A stretch of 64,000 nt of DNA. Origin: Sulfuricurvum sp. (lineage in GTDB: Bacteria > Campylobacterota > Campylobacteria > Campylobacterales > Sulfurimonadaceae). The notes below the pieces were generated by a model, which had not been told where the DNA came from, did no database searches, and saw only the letters and a list, made by a program, of their open reading frames with translations. Positions 33,134 to 42,371 of this stretch are shown piece after piece. The stretch is from NCBI GenBank assembly GCA_030692765.1, contig JAUYUB010000001.1, forward strand, positions 105,032 to 169,031, written 5' to 3'. Positions within the stretch are counted from its first letter, which is position 1; each line of letters starts with the position of its first letter. The translations under genes and the position numbers were made by a program.

Positions 33134-33847
33134 TTAAAACGGCCAGACCGCCTGAACCATTTTACTTGCCCATCCTTGATTGACAGAGCGGTCAATGTCC
33201 CCTTCATTGGCGTACATGATTTTGGCATCTGACATGTTAGAAGAACTGATTTGATTATTTTGATCAATGTCATACGGACGGATAACCCCGCTTAGCTGCA
33301 TGATCTGCTTTTGATCATCCACCATGATTTCGCGACGTCCTACGATAAAATAGTTCCCATTGACCATCACTTTAACAATACGCGCCGAAACGGTGGTAGC
33401 AAAAGATGCGTTTTTCGTAGCGGTTCCGGAACCAGCATAGTCAGAAGTGGAACCGCCGCTGAACCCAATATTTCCTACACCATTAAGTTTTGCTGCAGCA
33501 GAGCTCACCGCAGAATTAGCTCCACTGCTGGTGAATACACCCCCGTTTAGACCTATCGTATCAGCTTCAGTAAGTGCTTTAACCGCTCTATTTGAACTTG
33601 TAGCAGTTTCGGAAATGACCACCGTTACGATGTCGTTTACATGCATCGCTTTGTGATCAGAGAACAAAGGGCTGTCTCCCTGTCCAAACAAGCTGCCACG
33701 TGCAGCAAAACTACTCTCTTCCTCACGCGCAGGCATCTCTTCGACATACTTAGGGGGCGTGAAAGTAATATCAGGCTCGGTGAATTTTGCGGTACACCCG
33801 CTCATAAGCAACGACACGGCAACACAAGAAAGATAAGTTTTAGTCAC
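33134..33847 (-). CDS. flgH: Flagellar L-ring protein FlgH
   Basis: This is a 237-residue outer-membrane lipoprotein with lipobox LLMSGC at residues 13-18 and the FlgH signature ARGSLFGQGDSPLFSDHKAM. Other family blocks are the Gly/Ser/Ala-rich middle (about 95-140) and SARIVKVMVNGNYFIVGRRE. It forms the L-ring of the flagellar basal body. The start is a GTG at 33847; no ATG is available. The gene stands alone, with an excellent canonical sigma-54 site (33885-33900) upstream. This supports class II flagellar control by RpoN, as in Helicobacter and Campylobacter. Confidence 0.93.
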   Translation of the reverse strand: MTKTYLSCVAVSLLMSGCTAKFTEPDITFTPPKYVEEMPAREEESSFAARGSLFGQGDSPLFSDHKAMHVNDIVTVVISETATSSNRAVKALTEADTIGLNGGVFTSSGANSAVSSAAAKLNGVGNIGFSGGSTSDYAGSGTATKNASFATTVSARIVKVMVNGNYFIVGRREIMVDDQKQIMQLSGVIRPYDIDQNNQISSSNMSDAKIMYANEGDIDRSVNQGWASKMVQAVWPF

Positions 33848-33884
33848 TAGATTGTCCGTTCAAGAAGGATATTTAGCTATAATA

Positions 33885-33900
33885 AGCAAATATAGTTCCA
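33885..33900 (-). promoter_or_regulatory. Canonical sigma-54 promoter of flgH
   Basis: The minus strand reads TGGAACTATATTTGCT, the TGGAAC-N5-TTGCT form seen for flagellar genes in Helicobacter and Campylobacter. It lies 38 nt upstream of the flgH GTG. Here the GG of -24 is intact, unlike most nif sites. Confidence 0.8.
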
Positions 33901-33911
33901 AGGAAATACCA

Positions 33912-34355
33912 ATGAGTTTAAAAGAACAAATCAACAATGATATTAAAACCGCAATGAAAGAAAAAGAGGTCGTGAAGCGTGATGCATTACGTCTTCTAAG
34001 CAGTGCGATGAAACAAATCGAAGTCGATGAGCGTAAAGAGTTGAGTGATGAGGATATCATCAAGATCATCCAAAAACAGGTCAAACAACGTAACGACTCA
34101 ATGGCACAATACAAAGAAGCAGCTAGAGATGATTTGTATGCTATAGAAGCTGCCGAAGCTGCTATTTTTGAAACCTATTTACCAAAACAGCTTAATGATG
34201 AAGAACTTAAAACTGCAATACAATCCATCATCACCGAAGTGGGCGCAACGTCTATAAAGGATATTGGCAGAATCATGGGGGCTGCATCCAAAAGTATCGG
34301 TGCATTGGCCGATGGAAAACGAATCAACGAATGCGCCAAAGCGCTCTTGGGCTAA
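33912..34355 (+). CDS. yqeY: GatB/YqeY-family protein
   Basis: This is 147 residues, with the ATG at 33912 preferred (AAGGAA upstream). The YqeY family block is MSLKEQINNDIKTAMKEKE, then RDALRLLSSAMKQIEVDER and YLPKQLNDEELKTAI. It resembles the tail domain of GatB, which binds tRNA in the glutamyl-tRNA amidotransferase, but the free-standing protein has no known enzymatic role. It is a common single gene in bacteria. Its end is 5 nt from the convergent aspartoacylase-like gene. Its promoter region shares DNA with the flgH promoter. Confidence 0.9.
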   Translation: MSLKEQINNDIKTAMKEKEVVKRDALRLLSSAMKQIEVDERKELSDEDIIKIIQKQVKQRNDSMAQYKEAARDDLYAIEAAEAAIFETYLPKQLNDEELKTAIQSIITEVGATSIKDIGRIMGAASKSIGALADGKRINECAKALLG

Positions 34356-34360
34356 AAAGA

Positions 34361-35326
34361 TTATTTCTTCTTAGTTTTGGGCTGTAACTGACAGCTCGTC
34401 TCGACAGATGCGATGCGAAATGCAATCGAATTTTGAAAGATTAACGGATGAGAATATTGACACGTCACCACCCCTTCGCATGGGGAAATTATTTTTTCCA
34501 GCTTTTCACCGCTTAGAGCATCCACTATTTTACCCAGTTTTTCCCCTTTACGAACGTGTGTTCCGCAGGCTACTTTGGGGGTAAATATACCCGCCCGTGA
34601 TGCCTTGACTACCGTAATCCCATCTGGATCAATTACATTACTGCTATGTCCTTCAAATACAGGAGAATTCAATATTTTGCGTTTTGAGAAAAATCGTACC
34701 AATGCGCCATGTACTTCGCTACTTGCAGCGTAATCAATCGCCCCATTTTTTCCAAAAACAATGGAAAATGCTTTGGTTCCCCACAACTGCCAATTATATT
34801 GCAACATAGCCGTTTCGACAGGATTATGCGGACGATAGTGAATAAATCTAAGCCCCAAATCTTTAGTAGATTCCAAATCTTCATATCCGCTTCCAACGAT
34901 TTTGACATACGGCAAACACATTCCCTGATCGCGACGACCTTCTAATATCATCCCAAACTCATACCCTCGCAGGGCTTCAAATAGACGTGCTGCAATACGT
35001 TGTGTTGTTTCCCCTTGTGCATAACCTGGAAACATCATATTGATGTCTGTTTTATCCAATGGCCAATGCCGCTCTCCCATATTAAGCGCATAGGTATTGA
35101 CTGCTGGAATCACGAGGATTTTCCCAGATATTTTTCCCTCTTCTTCTTTGATACGTAAATACTCGACCAATTGTGAGGCGACATACAATTGATTGACATG
35201 TTCCCCACTCATTGCCCCTACGATGGCTACCGAAGGTCCATAACTGTTTTCCCCAAACAAAAAGCCCTCGATTTTAAGCGGTGCTCTGTTTGGAGACTCC
35301 AAGGTAACAATATCAAAGCGTTTCAT
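34361..35326 (-). CDS. Aspartoacylase-family protein with lost zinc site
   Basis: This is 321 residues of the AstE/AspA (M14-like, succinylglutamate desuccinylase / aspartoacylase) family. Compared with its neighbour at 35323, zinc ligands are changed: the neighbour has GIHGDE and DIHSS, and here the matching places read GAMSGE and ILEGRR. So the metal His residues are gone, though the barrel-sandwich C-terminal half (GIFTPKVACGTHVRKGEKLG) is kept. It may be a pseudoenzyme or bind a ligand. Its ATG overlaps the stop of the catalytic paralogue (ATGA). It is the last gene of the four-gene ATP-grasp operon. Confidence 0.82.
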   Translation of the reverse strand: MKRFDIVTLESPNRAPLKIEGFLFGENSYGPSVAIVGAMSGEHVNQLYVASQLVEYLRIKEEEGKISGKILVIPAVNTYALNMGERHWPLDKTDINMMFPGYAQGETTQRIAARLFEALRGYEFGMILEGRRDQGMCLPYVKIVGSGYEDLESTKDLGLRFIHYRPHNPVETAMLQYNWQLWGTKAFSIVFGKNGAIDYAASSEVHGALVRFFSKRKILNSPVFEGHSSNVIDPDGITVVKASRAGIFTPKVACGTHVRKGEKLGKIVDALSGEKLEKIISPCEGVVTCQYSHPLIFQNSIAFRIASVETSCQLQPKTKKK

Positions 35327-36261
35327 TCTTTTTCTCCAAAAATACGTCCTAGTAGTGACCCTTCATAAACAATCGGATACGCACGCAGAGTAAACAGCAT
35401 TCCTCCAATTGGAGCCAATACTTCATCCATTCTTTGACCACTGAGAGCATTGACGATGTGTCCTACTACATCCCCTTTTTTAACTGTCTGACAATGTTCT
35501 ATAGCAGGGACAAACAATCCTGGGCATGATGCATTGAGATAAGCCACTTCCCCCTCATCCGATTGCATTGGGAAACGTACTTCAAAAGAGGGAATATCCA
35601 AAATTCCCTCATGCCGCATCAAGTTTAGTAATCCCATCAGAAGCTGTTCTCCATCCGTTTGACCTAAACGCATTCCAACGCCCATTTCGACCACCAAAGT
35701 TTTAGTTCCAATTGTATTCATGGCATGTGCAAATGTGGACTCCAAGACCGTAACCGCATCATGTACCCACACAAAATCGATGTTCAATAAATTTGCCAGA
35801 GGAACAAGTGTCTTTTCTTGTGATTTTGCAATACGTACTTGCGGAATTTCGCGTAGATAAACATTGCTGGAATGGATATCAATGGCATACTCACTGCCTC
35901 TCATCACATTCAGCACTCCATGAGCTATTTGTGCAGGCAAAAAATCCTCTTTGCTTCCTGGAAAAATACGATTCAAATCAACATCATAAAAAGGAATCGT
36001 ACGGGTAATACTATCAAGACCCAAGCTGTTAATTGCCGGATAAATATCAATCGTTCCACGTATCGTTTCAGGATTTTTTCTCAGCCATTCACCGAGTAGA
36101 AAACAAACATACTGCCCTTCTAGCTCGTCTCCATGTATACCACTAACCACAGATATACGTTTGGTAGATTTACCTTTTTTAGGCGCATACCGGCACCGCT
36201 GTATCCGAAAATTTTCTCCAACAGGCAATTCTATGGTTAATACTTCTTCTATGATTCCCAT
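35323..36261 (-). CDS. Aspartoacylase-family metallohydrolase, intact zinc site
   Basis: This is 312 residues of the AstE/AspA family. The zinc ligands are conserved in VSGIHGDELEG (His43, Glu46) and in YAIDIHSSN, and the catalytic Glu region is VVEMGVGM. The C-terminal half (LFVPAIEHCQTVKKGDVVGH) is the usual barrel-sandwich domain. The family removes acyl groups from amino acids, or cleaves amide bonds of acylated peptides. It starts 2 nt after the alpha-E gene and is coupled to a zinc-site-free paralogue, so the pair may form a heterodimer. The substrate is unknown; a product of the ATP-grasp gene in the operon is the natural guess. Confidence 0.88.
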   Translation of the reverse strand: MGIIEEVLTIELPVGENFRIQRCRYAPKKGKSTKRISVVSGIHGDELEGQYVCFLLGEWLRKNPETIRGTIDIYPAINSLGLDSITRTIPFYDVDLNRIFPGSKEDFLPAQIAHGVLNVMRGSEYAIDIHSSNVYLREIPQVRIAKSQEKTLVPLANLLNIDFVWVHDAVTVLESTFAHAMNTIGTKTLVVEMGVGMRLGQTDGEQLLMGLLNLMRHEGILDIPSFEVRFPMQSDEGEVAYLNASCPGLFVPAIEHCQTVKKGDVVGHIVNALSGQRMDEVLAPIGGMLFTLRAYPIVYEGSLLGRIFGEKE

Positions 36262-36263
36262 GT

Positions 36264-36968
36264 TTATCCTTGTGTTTGAAACTCTTTTTCATAGACTTCC
36301 AGAATACATACCTTTTCTTCAATTACCCGATCAATAACGCCGTTTACAATCGCAAGCGCTTTGTGTAAATCTGATGTGAAAATTTTACTGAATTGATAAT
36401 GATGGTTAAGCCGTTTTGCTATGGTATTCATCGCATCCAATTCGGAATTTACATAATCAAATCCTCCATAGAGCCGTAAAATCAGATCAAATCGTTCAAC
36501 GTATTGCCCTAAGCGTACAAAGTTATAGGCTTTTGTCCGCCCTAGCTCTGAAGAAAAAATACCTAAAATAAAAGAAAGATCATCAATGAAGTCTTCTAGC
36601 ATACTGGGAGTAATCACTTTAGCCTGTGCACTGACAATACGGTTATGAATCAAATTCAATCGTGCAAATTCACGCTCATCCAAAAGATTACGTATCTCTA
36701 TTGCATTTTCTCTGGCCATATAAATCATAGAGGCTATGGAACTGCCATGATTACCATAAACTCCTTGTCGCAAGAAATCGTGGGCATCTCCATAGTCAAT
36801 CTCTATGTCCAATTTTGCATAATGGTATCGACCGTAATCATGGTCTCGGTCAATGACATTGTCATATCCTATCACTAGCTCTTTGAGCATGCTCTGTGCC
36901 CGTTGCAAATAACGCCCTTTCCAATAAAGGCGTCGTGCTGCATTTAATGTAATTGCCGTATCCATCAT
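36264..36968 (-). CDS. Alpha-E domain protein
   Basis: This is 234 residues of the alpha-E (DUF403) family. The N-terminal hallmark ARRLYWKGRYLQRAQSML is present, and several Glu/Arg-rich helices follow (YGNHGSSIASMIYMARENA, then TKAYNFVRLGQYVERFDLIL). Alpha-E domains are almost always paired with circularly permuted ATP-grasp ligases and sometimes transglutaminase-like proteins, in peptide-modifying systems of unknown product. The ATG at 36968 overlaps the ATP-grasp stop (ATGATG region), so it is preferred over the upstream ATG at 36983. Confidence 0.88.
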   Translation of the reverse strand: MMDTAITLNAARRLYWKGRYLQRAQSMLKELVIGYDNVIDRDHDYGRYHYAKLDIEIDYGDAHDFLRQGVYGNHGSSIASMIYMARENAIEIRNLLDEREFARLNLIHNRIVSAQAKVITPSMLEDFIDDLSFILGIFSSELGRTKAYNFVRLGQYVERFDLILRLYGGFDYVNSELDAMNTIAKRLNHHYQFSKIFTSDLHKALAIVNGVIDRVIEEKVCILEVYEKEFQTQG

Positions 36969-38329
36969 AGCTCTACCACCCATGTATCTTTAAAGCCTCC
37001 CCCTTGAGAAGAGTTTACCAAATAGTTCCCCTCTTCCATCGCATAACGTGTCAATCCTCCCATACTAACCGTAATCTCTTCTCCATAAATCACATAAGCA
37101 CGCAAATCCGCTTTTCGAGGCTCTATTCCACCATTGAGCATGCATGGCAGATCGTAAAATTCAATCACTTCCTGTGCAATAAAACGACGTGGATTTTCTA
37201 TAATTTTGCCAATAATCTCTTCGCGTTGTTCAGGGGTTAAACGATTACCGAATAAGACACCGTATCCTCCCGCTTCCGCAACGTCTTTGATAACGAGTTT
37301 ATCGATATTTTCTAGCACATACGCACGATCTTTTTCATAATACGGCAAATAGGTCGGTGCGTTTGAGAGTATTGGTTCTTCTTTGAGATAATAACGGATC
37401 ATTTCAGGGACAAAATAATAGATCCCTTTGTCATCAGCCACTCCATTGCCAATACCATTCATAACCGCAACATTCCCCGCACGATACGCGCTCATCAAAT
37501 GGGGTACCCCGATAAGACTCTCTTCATCAAACTCTATCGGATCAAGAAAATCATCATCAAGGCGTCGATAAATTGCCCCGACACGCAATCGCTCGCCATT
37601 GTAACTGCGAAGATAGACCACCTCATTGTCAACGATTAGATCATCACCCCTTACCAGTGCCGCGCCTGTAATTCTAGCCAGATAACTGTGTTCATAAAAT
37701 GCCGAGTTGTAGCGCCCAGGTGTCAAGATCACATTGAGCCCACCGGTATTGACATAATCCATCGCATCTTTGAGTTCCATACCATATTGACGGATTTTCG
37801 AGATTTTCATCTGCTCAAAAAACTCCGGATAAGTATGCCGAAAAGCCCGACGAACCGTCAGCGGATAGCTAACCCCGCTTGGCACACGAAGGTTGTCTTC
37901 CAAAATCACCCATTGTCCGCTCACCGTATCTTTGACCAAATCAATACCGCTGATGTGGGTTCTAATCCCTTTTGGCGGGACAACCCCATGAAAGCTGGGT
38001 AAATAGCCCGTTGCCGAATCAATGTACTCTTTGGGGACAATACCGTCAGATACGATTTTTTGATCAGTATAGATATCATTCAAGAAGGCATTAAGAGCAC
38101 GAACCCGCTGAATAATACCTGCTTGTAAATGGTCAAACTCTTTTTTGGGAATGATACGGGGAATCATATCAAAAGGGAAGGAACGCTCGATAAAATTTCC
38201 CTCTTTAAAGAGGTTAAAATTAACGGCATGGGTCTCTAAAAAATCTTTGAATTCAGAAACTTTACTCTGATCAACGCCATCAAAGATGTCGTAAAACTTT
38301 TGCAACTCAGGTGTGATAGGCTCTATCAT
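36965..38329 (-). CDS. Circularly permuted ATP-grasp ligase
   Basis: This is a 454-residue protein of the circularly permuted ATP-grasp type 2 family (DUF404/DUF407). Matching blocks are RSFPFDMIPRIIPKKEFDHL, then WVILEDNLRVPSGVSYPLTV and YDLPCMLNGGIEPRKADLRA, with the Mg-ATP-binding region near DLRAYVIYG and the tail LVNSSQGGGFKDTW. Enzymes of this fold form amide bonds using ATP. It leads the four-gene operon with alpha-E and two aspartoacylase-like genes. A combination of ATP-grasp with an acylase suggests that an acyl or amino-acid group is added and later removed from an unknown substrate. The ATG at 38329 has a weak ribosome site. Confidence 0.9.
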   Translation of the reverse strand: MIEPITPELQKFYDIFDGVDQSKVSEFKDFLETHAVNFNLFKEGNFIERSFPFDMIPRIIPKKEFDHLQAGIIQRVRALNAFLNDIYTDQKIVSDGIVPKEYIDSATGYLPSFHGVVPPKGIRTHISGIDLVKDTVSGQWVILEDNLRVPSGVSYPLTVRRAFRHTYPEFFEQMKISKIRQYGMELKDAMDYVNTGGLNVILTPGRYNSAFYEHSYLARITGAALVRGDDLIVDNEVVYLRSYNGERLRVGAIYRRLDDDFLDPIEFDEESLIGVPHLMSAYRAGNVAVMNGIGNGVADDKGIYYFVPEMIRYYLKEEPILSNAPTYLPYYEKDRAYVLENIDKLVIKDVAEAGGYGVLFGNRLTPEQREEIIGKIIENPRRFIAQEVIEFYDLPCMLNGGIEPRKADLRAYVIYGEEITVSMGGLTRYAMEEGNYLVNSSQGGGFKDTWVVEL

Positions 38330-38428
38330 GTTTTCCCTTCGGAAACTAAATGTTTGTATGTAAATAGTATCCTAAATGAACATGAGGTATTGCTTAAATA
38401 TTCACCAAAAAGTAACAATGTATTAAAA

Positions 38429-39214
38429 TTAACCATTTTTGAGTTTTTGAACTGCCTCTTCAACATTATCTTGACGCATCAATGACTCTCCAACTAAAAA
38501 CGCATCCACTCCGGCCTTATTCAAATCACCCAATTGACCGTGCTCATAAATGCCGCTTTCAGCCACAATAATCTTACCGTTAGGGATCAGAGGTATGAGA
38601 TCGTAGCTGAGATTCATATTCATCTCAAATGTTTGTAAATTACGATGATTAATACCGATGATATCGGCACCTGCATATATCGCTTTGGTAAGCTCCGATT
38701 TGTCGTGTATCTCTACTAATGCTTCCATCCCCAAATGTCGCGTGTAATTTAACAGCTCTTTGAGCTCACTTTTCGAAAGTGCCGCTGCGATGAGAAGAAC
38801 AAAATCAGCACCGTACACCAAAGCTTCAAGAAGCTGATATTTGGTAACAATAAAATCTTTTCGCAACAGCGGAATTCCTACATAACGACGAATCTCTGCG
38901 AGATAATCTAGGTTTCCCTGAAAGAAATGAGGTTCTGTCAGAATAGAGATCGCATTCGCTCCGCCACGCTCATATGCTTGCGCAATGGCTACTGGATCAA
39001 AATCTTCACGAATCACACCTCGAGAAGGACTCGCCTTTTTAACCTCAGCGATAATACGATATGGCTCATCTGCCGTAGAGGTCAAAAACGAGTGGACATC
39101 ACGCGGTGCTCTGGAATTAAACGCCAACGAGCGACCCAGCCAGTCCATACTGAACTTGGCTTCTCGCTCCTTTACATCTTCTCTCGTTTTTACCAATATA
39201 TCGTCTAGTATCAT
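38429..39214 (-). CDS. trpC: Indole-3-glycerol phosphate synthase
   Basis: This is a 261-residue (beta/alpha)8 enzyme of tryptophan synthesis. The substrate motif [10 protein letters not shown] is intact at about residue 55, with [20 protein letters not shown] and the late [16 protein letters not shown] and [13 protein letters not shown]. It converts CdRP into indole-3-glycerol phosphate. No other trp gene is adjacent; its 5' end overlaps the TPR gene by 4 nt, so it is the second gene of a TPR-trpC unit. It is a normal monofunctional enzyme of typical length. Confidence 0.95.
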   Translation of the reverse strand: MILDDILVKTREDVKEREAKFSMDWLGRSLAFNSRAPRDVHSFLTSTADEPYRIIAEVKKASPSRGVIREDFDPVAIAQAYERGGANAISILTEPHFFQGNLDYLAEIRRYVGIPLLRKDFIVTKYQLLEALVYGADFVLLIAAALSKSELKELLNYTRHLGMEALVEIHDKSELTKAIYAGADIIGINHRNLQTFEMNMNLSYDLIPLIPNGKIIVAESGIYEHGQLGDLNKAGVDAFLVGESLMRQDNVEEAVQKLKNG

Positions 39215-40470
39215 TTCTTTTCCTTCGTTTTACAATTTTCTATTGCTTTGAGATGTTCTTTTACTTCCTGTTCATCGGCTCCAATCATGGATTCCACTTG
39301 CTTGATTAGACGCAACGCTTCAGCACATTCACCCAATTTGTATTTTCCCCATGCCAATGAATCAAGATAAAAAGGAGAATCAGGATGTTTATCAAGCGCT
39401 TTTTGAACGTATTGCATCCCCTCATCAACACCTAGATCATGATCGATCATCAAGTAGCCTAAATAATTAAGATACACAGGATCTTCTATTTCTGTATTTG
39501 CTTGTTTTAACCCATCAATGACTTGTTTGAGCAATACACTGTCATTGTGATCTGTAGCAGCTTCATATTCAAATACCGAACTTTGTGCCAAATACCGAGG
39601 GTTCGCATCACGTTTGAAAAGCTTACGTGCCAGTGCCGATGCTTTTTTAAATTCTTTCTCCCGTACATACAGTTCCAAGAGCATAGGATCATTTACTTCT
39701 GATTTTTCCAGTAAAACACGCAACTTTTGAAATTCCTGCCGATACGTATAGATTTTCACCGCTTCTTGTGCTATTAACGGATCACTGCTAAGTTCATACG
39801 TCGTTTCATAAATTTGTGCAGCATCTTCCAATGCACCGCTGTCCGCATACAGACTTCCCAGCCGTTTGCCCATAATTTTCGAATTTCCGTGGGCCCCTAT
39901 GTGCTCTTTTAAAAAACGGATTGCTTCTTCTTTTTGGCCCAACTGTGTATACATAATAAGTGCCATACGATCGGCTGTTTCTTCATCATAGGTGATGTCA
40001 TAAGCTTTTTTTAGCTCACCGTATCCACTTTTAAAATTTCCCAGTTTTACAAGCGCTTCTGCATTTAAAAGATAATCCGAACTTTCTTTTGTTAATTGAG
40101 ACAAAATCAACGCTTTATGAGACGCTTGCGAATAATGTCCTTCTTTAAGTAAAGAGATCAGCTGAAAACGCAACAGCATTTTATCCTCAGGATCTTCTGT
40201 CAGTGCCTCTTCTATTGCCTTCGAAAATAACGCAGTGTCTTTAATGCCCTCATACATACGCAATGAATCGTACAAGTATCCTTTTTGCCCCGTTTTTTCA
40301 TACAAATGTTTAAAATACGCGGATGCGATCTCAGGCTTCTGCCGCATTTGCGCGTCCATTGCCGCCAAGACATAGGTCTCGTCGCTCATAGCAATGGGGA
40401 TTTTCAGCTTCATATTCGCCGCTTGTACGACTGCGGCACATACAAGTAAGATCCATAACGATTTATTCAT
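39211..40470 (-). CDS. Tetratricopeptide-repeat protein with signal peptide
   Basis: This is a 419-residue protein. The ATG at 40470 starts a signal peptide ([17 protein letters not shown]), so it is exported. About eight TPR-like helical repeats fill the rest; clear ones are near [20 protein letters not shown] and [23 protein letters not shown] proteins scaffold protein complexes in the periplasm or on a membrane. It overlaps trpC and the YkgJ-type gene at its ends by 4 nt each, so it is in a compact unit. No specific role can be read from the sequence. Confidence 0.85.
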   Translation of the reverse strand: MNKSLWILLVCAAVVQAANMKLKIPIAMSDETYVLAAMDAQMRQKPEIASAYFKHLYEKTGQKGYLYDSLRMYEGIKDTALFSKAIEEALTEDPEDKMLLRFQLISLLKEGHYSQASHKALILSQLTKESSDYLLNAEALVKLGNFKSGYGELKKAYDITYDEETADRMALIMYTQLGQKEEAIRFLKEHIGAHGNSKIMGKRLGSLYADSGALEDAAQIYETTYELSSDPLIAQEAVKIYTYRQEFQKLRVLLEKSEVNDPMLLELYVREKEFKKASALARKLFKRDANPRYLAQSSVFEYEAATDHNDSVLLKQVIDGLKQANTEIEDPVYLNYLGYLMIDHDLGVDEGMQYVQKALDKHPDSPFYLDSLAWGKYKLGECAEALRLIKQVESMIGADEQEVKEHLKAIENCKTKEKK

Positions 40471-40844
40471 TCTATTATCCCCGGGCATTCGGCTTTAAGC
40501 TCATCCACACGCTGGCGAAAATAGTCCCAAAAAGGGAAAGTTCGGCACTGAAGCGGTCGTGCTTGGTATATAGTACACCCATTTTGTGAACGGTTGAAAA
40601 ACACACAGTCATGAGAACCATTGACTACTTTTTCTTTGAGTGAATAGCGATACACCTCTTTGCGTAAATAGGTACGGCGAAACTCATCCTCTTGCATCTC
40701 CAACAATTTTGCAATGGCCGCAATTTCAGTGACCGAAACAAAAATATTACCGCTCTCACCTGTGCAGCAATTACCACCGCATGAGGCACACGCGCTTGAA
40801 TCAAATGCGTAGCTAAAACCGTCTTGTTTCATTAAATCGGACAT
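40467..40844 (-). CDS. YkgJ-family cysteine-cluster protein
   Basis: This is a 125-residue protein with the hallmark Cys cluster ACASCGGNCCTGESGNIF near residues 18-35, CVFFN in the middle and YQARPLQCRTFPFWDYF in the C-terminal part. The YkgJ family is thought to bind a metal (zinc or Fe-S) and its function is unknown. It begins inside the 3' end of the methyltransferase gene (13-nt overlap) and its stop overlaps the start of the TPR gene. The four genes trmN6-like, ykgJ-like, TPR and trpC are thus one transcription unit. Confidence 0.85.
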   Translation of the reverse strand: MSDLMKQDGFSYAFDSSACASCGGNCCTGESGNIFVSVTEIAAIAKLLEMQEDEFRRTYLRKEVYRYSLKEKVVNGSHDCVFFNRSQNGCTIYQARPLQCRTFPFWDYFRQRVDELKAECPGIIE

Positions 40845-41524
40845 TTGATACTGTGCGCCTTTGCCTTGTCGTATATCGCCTGTACGGCGGGTGTGTATTG
40901 ATCGTTTTCAAACGTTATGAGAGGAGCCCATACGTTCATCGCCGACTTGCTGTTTTTTTTCACCCGAAACATCACCAGCGTGCTGGGACGATCACTCTTA
41001 GAATGGACGAATTGTACATCAACGACTCTTAATTTGACAGCTTCAAACGCACTGCAAATTTGGGCAAATTGTCGGGCATCGTAACAGATGACGGCGCAAC
41101 CCTGTGGCCGTAAAAGCTTCGCTATTTTTTGGGCATACGCCTCAATGGGCATATGGACATTGTAACGTGCTTGATGGATCATTTCATTTTCACTGCGTGC
41201 GGAACCCTCATGATAAAAGGGAGGATTGGAGACAATCCAATCATATCCCTCTTTATCGTTATACTCCAAAAAGTCACACTCATGCAGTACATAACCAATA
41301 TCATTGATCTGTGCATTTCGTCTAGAAAACTGGGCATATACGCTTTGTTTTTCCACCGCTTCAAGCTGAACAGCACAATCACGCCCTACTAACAGTCCGA
41401 CAATACCGCATCCCGCACCCACATCGAGCATACGGCCTTTGGGATTGAAGTGTGTGATAAATCCGTACAGCAGTATCGAATCGCTGTTGTAACAATAGCC
41501 GCCATCGGGCTGATAAAGGAGCAT
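40832..41524 (-). CDS. TrmN6-like tRNA1(Val) adenine methyltransferase
   Basis: This is a 230-residue class I SAM methyltransferase. The SAM loop is GRMLDVGAGCGIVGLLVGRD (about residues 30-49), and the adenine-N6 catalytic motif is IVSNPPFYHEGSA. The order and spacing fit the YfiC/TrmN6 family, which makes m6A37 in tRNA1(Val). The family also has members that act on other substrates, so the exact target is a likely but unproven assignment. It is divergent from kdsB; the shared 54-nt region must contain both promoters. Confidence 0.82.
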   Translation of the reverse strand: MLLYQPDGGYCYNSDSILLYGFITHFNPKGRMLDVGAGCGIVGLLVGRDCAVQLEAVEKQSVYAQFSRRNAQINDIGYVLHECDFLEYNDKEGYDWIVSNPPFYHEGSARSENEMIHQARYNVHMPIEAYAQKIAKLLRPQGCAVICYDARQFAQICSAFEAVKLRVVDVQFVHSKSDRPSTLVMFRVKKNSKSAMNVWAPLITFENDQYTPAVQAIYDKAKAHSIKCPI

Positions 41525-41578
41525 TTACGACTCTTTGCGTTATGATTTAAGTAATTATATCTTTTACTAGGTCAAATC

Positions 41579-42298
41579 ATGATTATCATCCCTGCCCGTT
41601 TAGCATCCACCCGCTTCCCTCAAAAAGTTTTAGCCGATATCGGTGGTTTACCGATGGTGATCCGTACTGCCAAACGGGTCGAATCCATTGACCGTGTTGT
41701 TGTCGCGTGTGACGATGAAAAAATACTTGAAATCTGTGCCGCTCACGGTGTTGAAGCGCGCCTTACCTCTACCACCCACAAAAGCGGTACCGACCGTATC
41801 AACGAATGCGCCCAACTACTCGATATTCCTGATGATGAACTCATCATCAACGTCCAAGCCGACGAACCGTTTATCGAAACCGAAGTACTCACCCAACTCA
41901 TAGAACGTCTAAATATTCTTAAAACTCAAAATGTTCCATTCATTATGGCGAGTTGTTACAACGCGATCAATACAGAGTCTGCCAATGACCCCAATATGGT
42001 CAAAGTCATCACCGACGATGAGCACAATGCCATCTATTTTTCTCGCAGTCCTATCCCGTTCAACCGTAGCGGGGAAGCTTCGTACTTTGGGCATATCGGG
42101 ATCTATGGGTTTACAAAAAAATCTCTCCACGATTTTTGTGCACTGGGTGAAGCACCGCTGGAAGACATCGAAAAACTCGAACAGCTCAGAGCCCTGTATC
42201 ACGGCAAAAAAATATCCATGGTAAAAGTTGCGAGCGCAGGGTTCGGGATTGATACGGTAGAAGATTTGGAACGTGCGAAAAAGATTTTTGGGATTTAA
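41579..42298 (+). CDS. kdsB: CMP-KDO synthetase
   Basis: This is a 239-residue 3-deoxy-manno-octulosonate cytidylyltransferase. The N-terminal signature IIPARLASTRFPQKVLADIG and the block DDELIINVQADEPFI are diagnostic, as are IYFSRSPIPFNR and AGFGIDTVEDLERAKKIF. It activates KDO with CTP for lipopolysaccharide core synthesis in the cytoplasm. It is monocistronic here, with its own short upstream region. Length and motifs are normal. Confidence 0.96.
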   Translation: MIIIPARLASTRFPQKVLADIGGLPMVIRTAKRVESIDRVVVACDDEKILEICAAHGVEARLTSTTHKSGTDRINECAQLLDIPDDELIINVQADEPFIETEVLTQLIERLNILKTQNVPFIMASCYNAINTESANDPNMVKVITDDEHNAIYFSRSPIPFNRSGEASYFGHIGIYGFTKKSLHDFCALGEAPLEDIEKLEQLRALYHGKKISMVKVASAGFGIDTVEDLERAKKIFGI

Positions 42299-42371
42299 GC
42301 TTTATCCCAAAATGCCGAATTAAACCATACGAAAGTAATATCATAATACTCTATGGATTCAAGGATTATCA

